Notes under the pieces: model-generated
Databases searched by the model: none
What the model saw: only the letters and a program-made list of their open reading frames with translations
What the model was told of the DNA's origin: nothing
Translations under genes and position numbers: made by a program
In this document: positions 63,473-64,000 of the stretch, piece by piece
How the letters are laid out: the number at the start of each line of letters is the position of its first letter
Numbering within the stretch: position 1 is the first letter of the stretch
DNA from: Actinopolymorpha pittospori
GTDB taxonomy: Bacteria; Actinomycetota; Actinomycetes; Propionibacteriales; Actinopolymorphaceae
Reading direction: 5' to 3'
NCBI RefSeq assembly: GCF_014873875.1
Contig: NZ_JADBEM010000001.1
Coordinates: 3,224,001 to 3,288,000, forward strand
DNA length: 64,000 bases

Positions 63473-64000
63473 GTGGATCAGCTGCTCGCGACGATCGGTG
63501 CCGGGGTCGGAGTCTTCACCGGTACCAACGTCGACGACCTCATCGTGCTCACGGTGCTGTTCCTGTCCTCCAGAGCATCCAGCAAGCCCAAGCAATGGCA
63601 GATCTGGGCAGGCCAGTACTCCGGCATCGCAGTGTTGATCGCTGCCTCGGCGCTCGCAGCTGCAGGGCTGACGATCGTCCCTGACCAGTGGGTCGGGCTG
63701 CTGGGCCTGGTGCCGATCGGCCTCGGGCTGCGGGCCCTGGCCAAGACGATCCGCGCCCGCGACGTTGGAGAGGACCCGGCCACACAGGTGGCCGGGAGCG
63801 CACTGGCCGTTGCCGGCGTGACGATCGCCAACGGCGCCGACAACATCGCCGTCTACACCCCGCTGTTTCGCACCGTCGGCCCAGGCAGCAGTGCGCTGAC
63901 CATAGCTGTGTTCGGCGCACTGGTGGCCGTATGGTGCCTCGCGGGCTCCTGGCTCGCGTCGCACAAGAAGGTCATCGCGGTAGTAGAGAGGTACGGGCAC
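63473..64000 (+). CDS. CadD-family transporter, 3' end outside window
   Basis: First 176 residues of a cadmium-resistance (CadD) type membrane transporter, open at the window end. GTG 63473 gives 'VDQLLATIGAGVGVFTGTNVDDLIVL', with the TNVDD motif in helix 1. A second conserved stretch is 'VTIANGADNIAVYTPLF' (NGADN), and about five hydrophobic segments are visible. CadD proteins move divalent metals or act in the LysE-like superfamily. Substrate not provable. Confidence 0.85.
   Translation, partial: MDQLLATIGAGVGVFTGTNVDDLIVLTVLFLSSRASSKPKQWQIWAGQYSGIAVLIAASALAAAGLTIVPDQWVGLLGLVPIGLGLRALAKTIRARDVGEDPATQVAGSALAVAGVTIANGADNIAVYTPLFRTVGPGSSALTIAVFGALVAVWCLAGSWLASHKKVIAVVERYGH

Noticed and set aside
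63141..64000. Minus-strand 287-aa frame at the window end.
   Set aside because: It is the antisense of the CadD-like gene, which has clear family motifs in its own frame.

Overview
This is a high-GC actinobacterial chromosome segment. The left part matches the order known from Streptomyces and from Nocardioidaceae/Kribbella-like genomes: tad pilus genes, a MrfA-type helicase, a BldG-like STAS protein, a proton-pumping pyrophosphatase, a methyltransferase, topA, an MFS-thymidylate kinase fusion, holB, a secreted tripeptidase-like hydrolase and tRNA-Thr. I favour Propionibacteriales (Kribbella/Actinopolymorpha-like) over Streptomyces, but only weakly, from memory of synteny.

Layout. 1-5.0 kb: tad/Flp pilus operon (ssd-tadA-tadB-tadC-flp-tadE-tadG), with an apparent frameshift in tadE. 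5.1-13.7 kb: a large SARP/AfsR regulator, a DrrAB-like ABC exporter, a small membrane protein and a DEAD-box helicase. 13.8-31.07 kb: the conserved housekeeping block ending in tRNA-Thr(CGT).

31.02-49.75 kb: an integrative and conjugative element of the AICE type, inserted in the 3' half of tRNA-Thr and bounded by 43-bp direct repeats. Its leftward operon carries int, xis, repSA (HUH replication initiator), four small ORFs including an RRQRL-type zinc protein, an FtsK-like translocase, a membrane protein and three more small genes. Two of these small genes are preceded by copies of the same four-hairpin leader. Cargo follows: an XRE regulator and an epimerase; an AT-richer block with a PIN-like nuclease/membrane protein and an EVE/PUA-like protein overlapping a MmeI-type (type IIL) restriction-modification enzyme; and a secreted CHRD protein. 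The cargo looks like a defence island.

49.75-54.6 kb: scarred chromosome. It holds the terminator that originally followed tRNA-Thr, a gene remnant, an ISL3-family IS that splits a deazaflavin nitroreductase with a perfect 8-bp target duplication, an ECF sigma factor with a SnoaL-like domain, and an integrase remnant lacking its catalytic tyrosine.

54.8-58.7 kb: a compact putative biosynthetic operon of two paralogous ATP-grasp ligases (the first split by a one-base frameshift) and an MFS exporter. The pathway and product are unknown. 58.7-64 kb: a GNAT-methyltransferase fusion, a TcmP/LCMT-like methyltransferase divergent from a GbsR/MarR regulator across a perfect palindromic operator, a GAF-ANTAR regulator, an alpha/beta hydrolase and the start of a CadD-family transporter.

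All assignments come from reading the sequence and from knowledge of the families. No database search was run.
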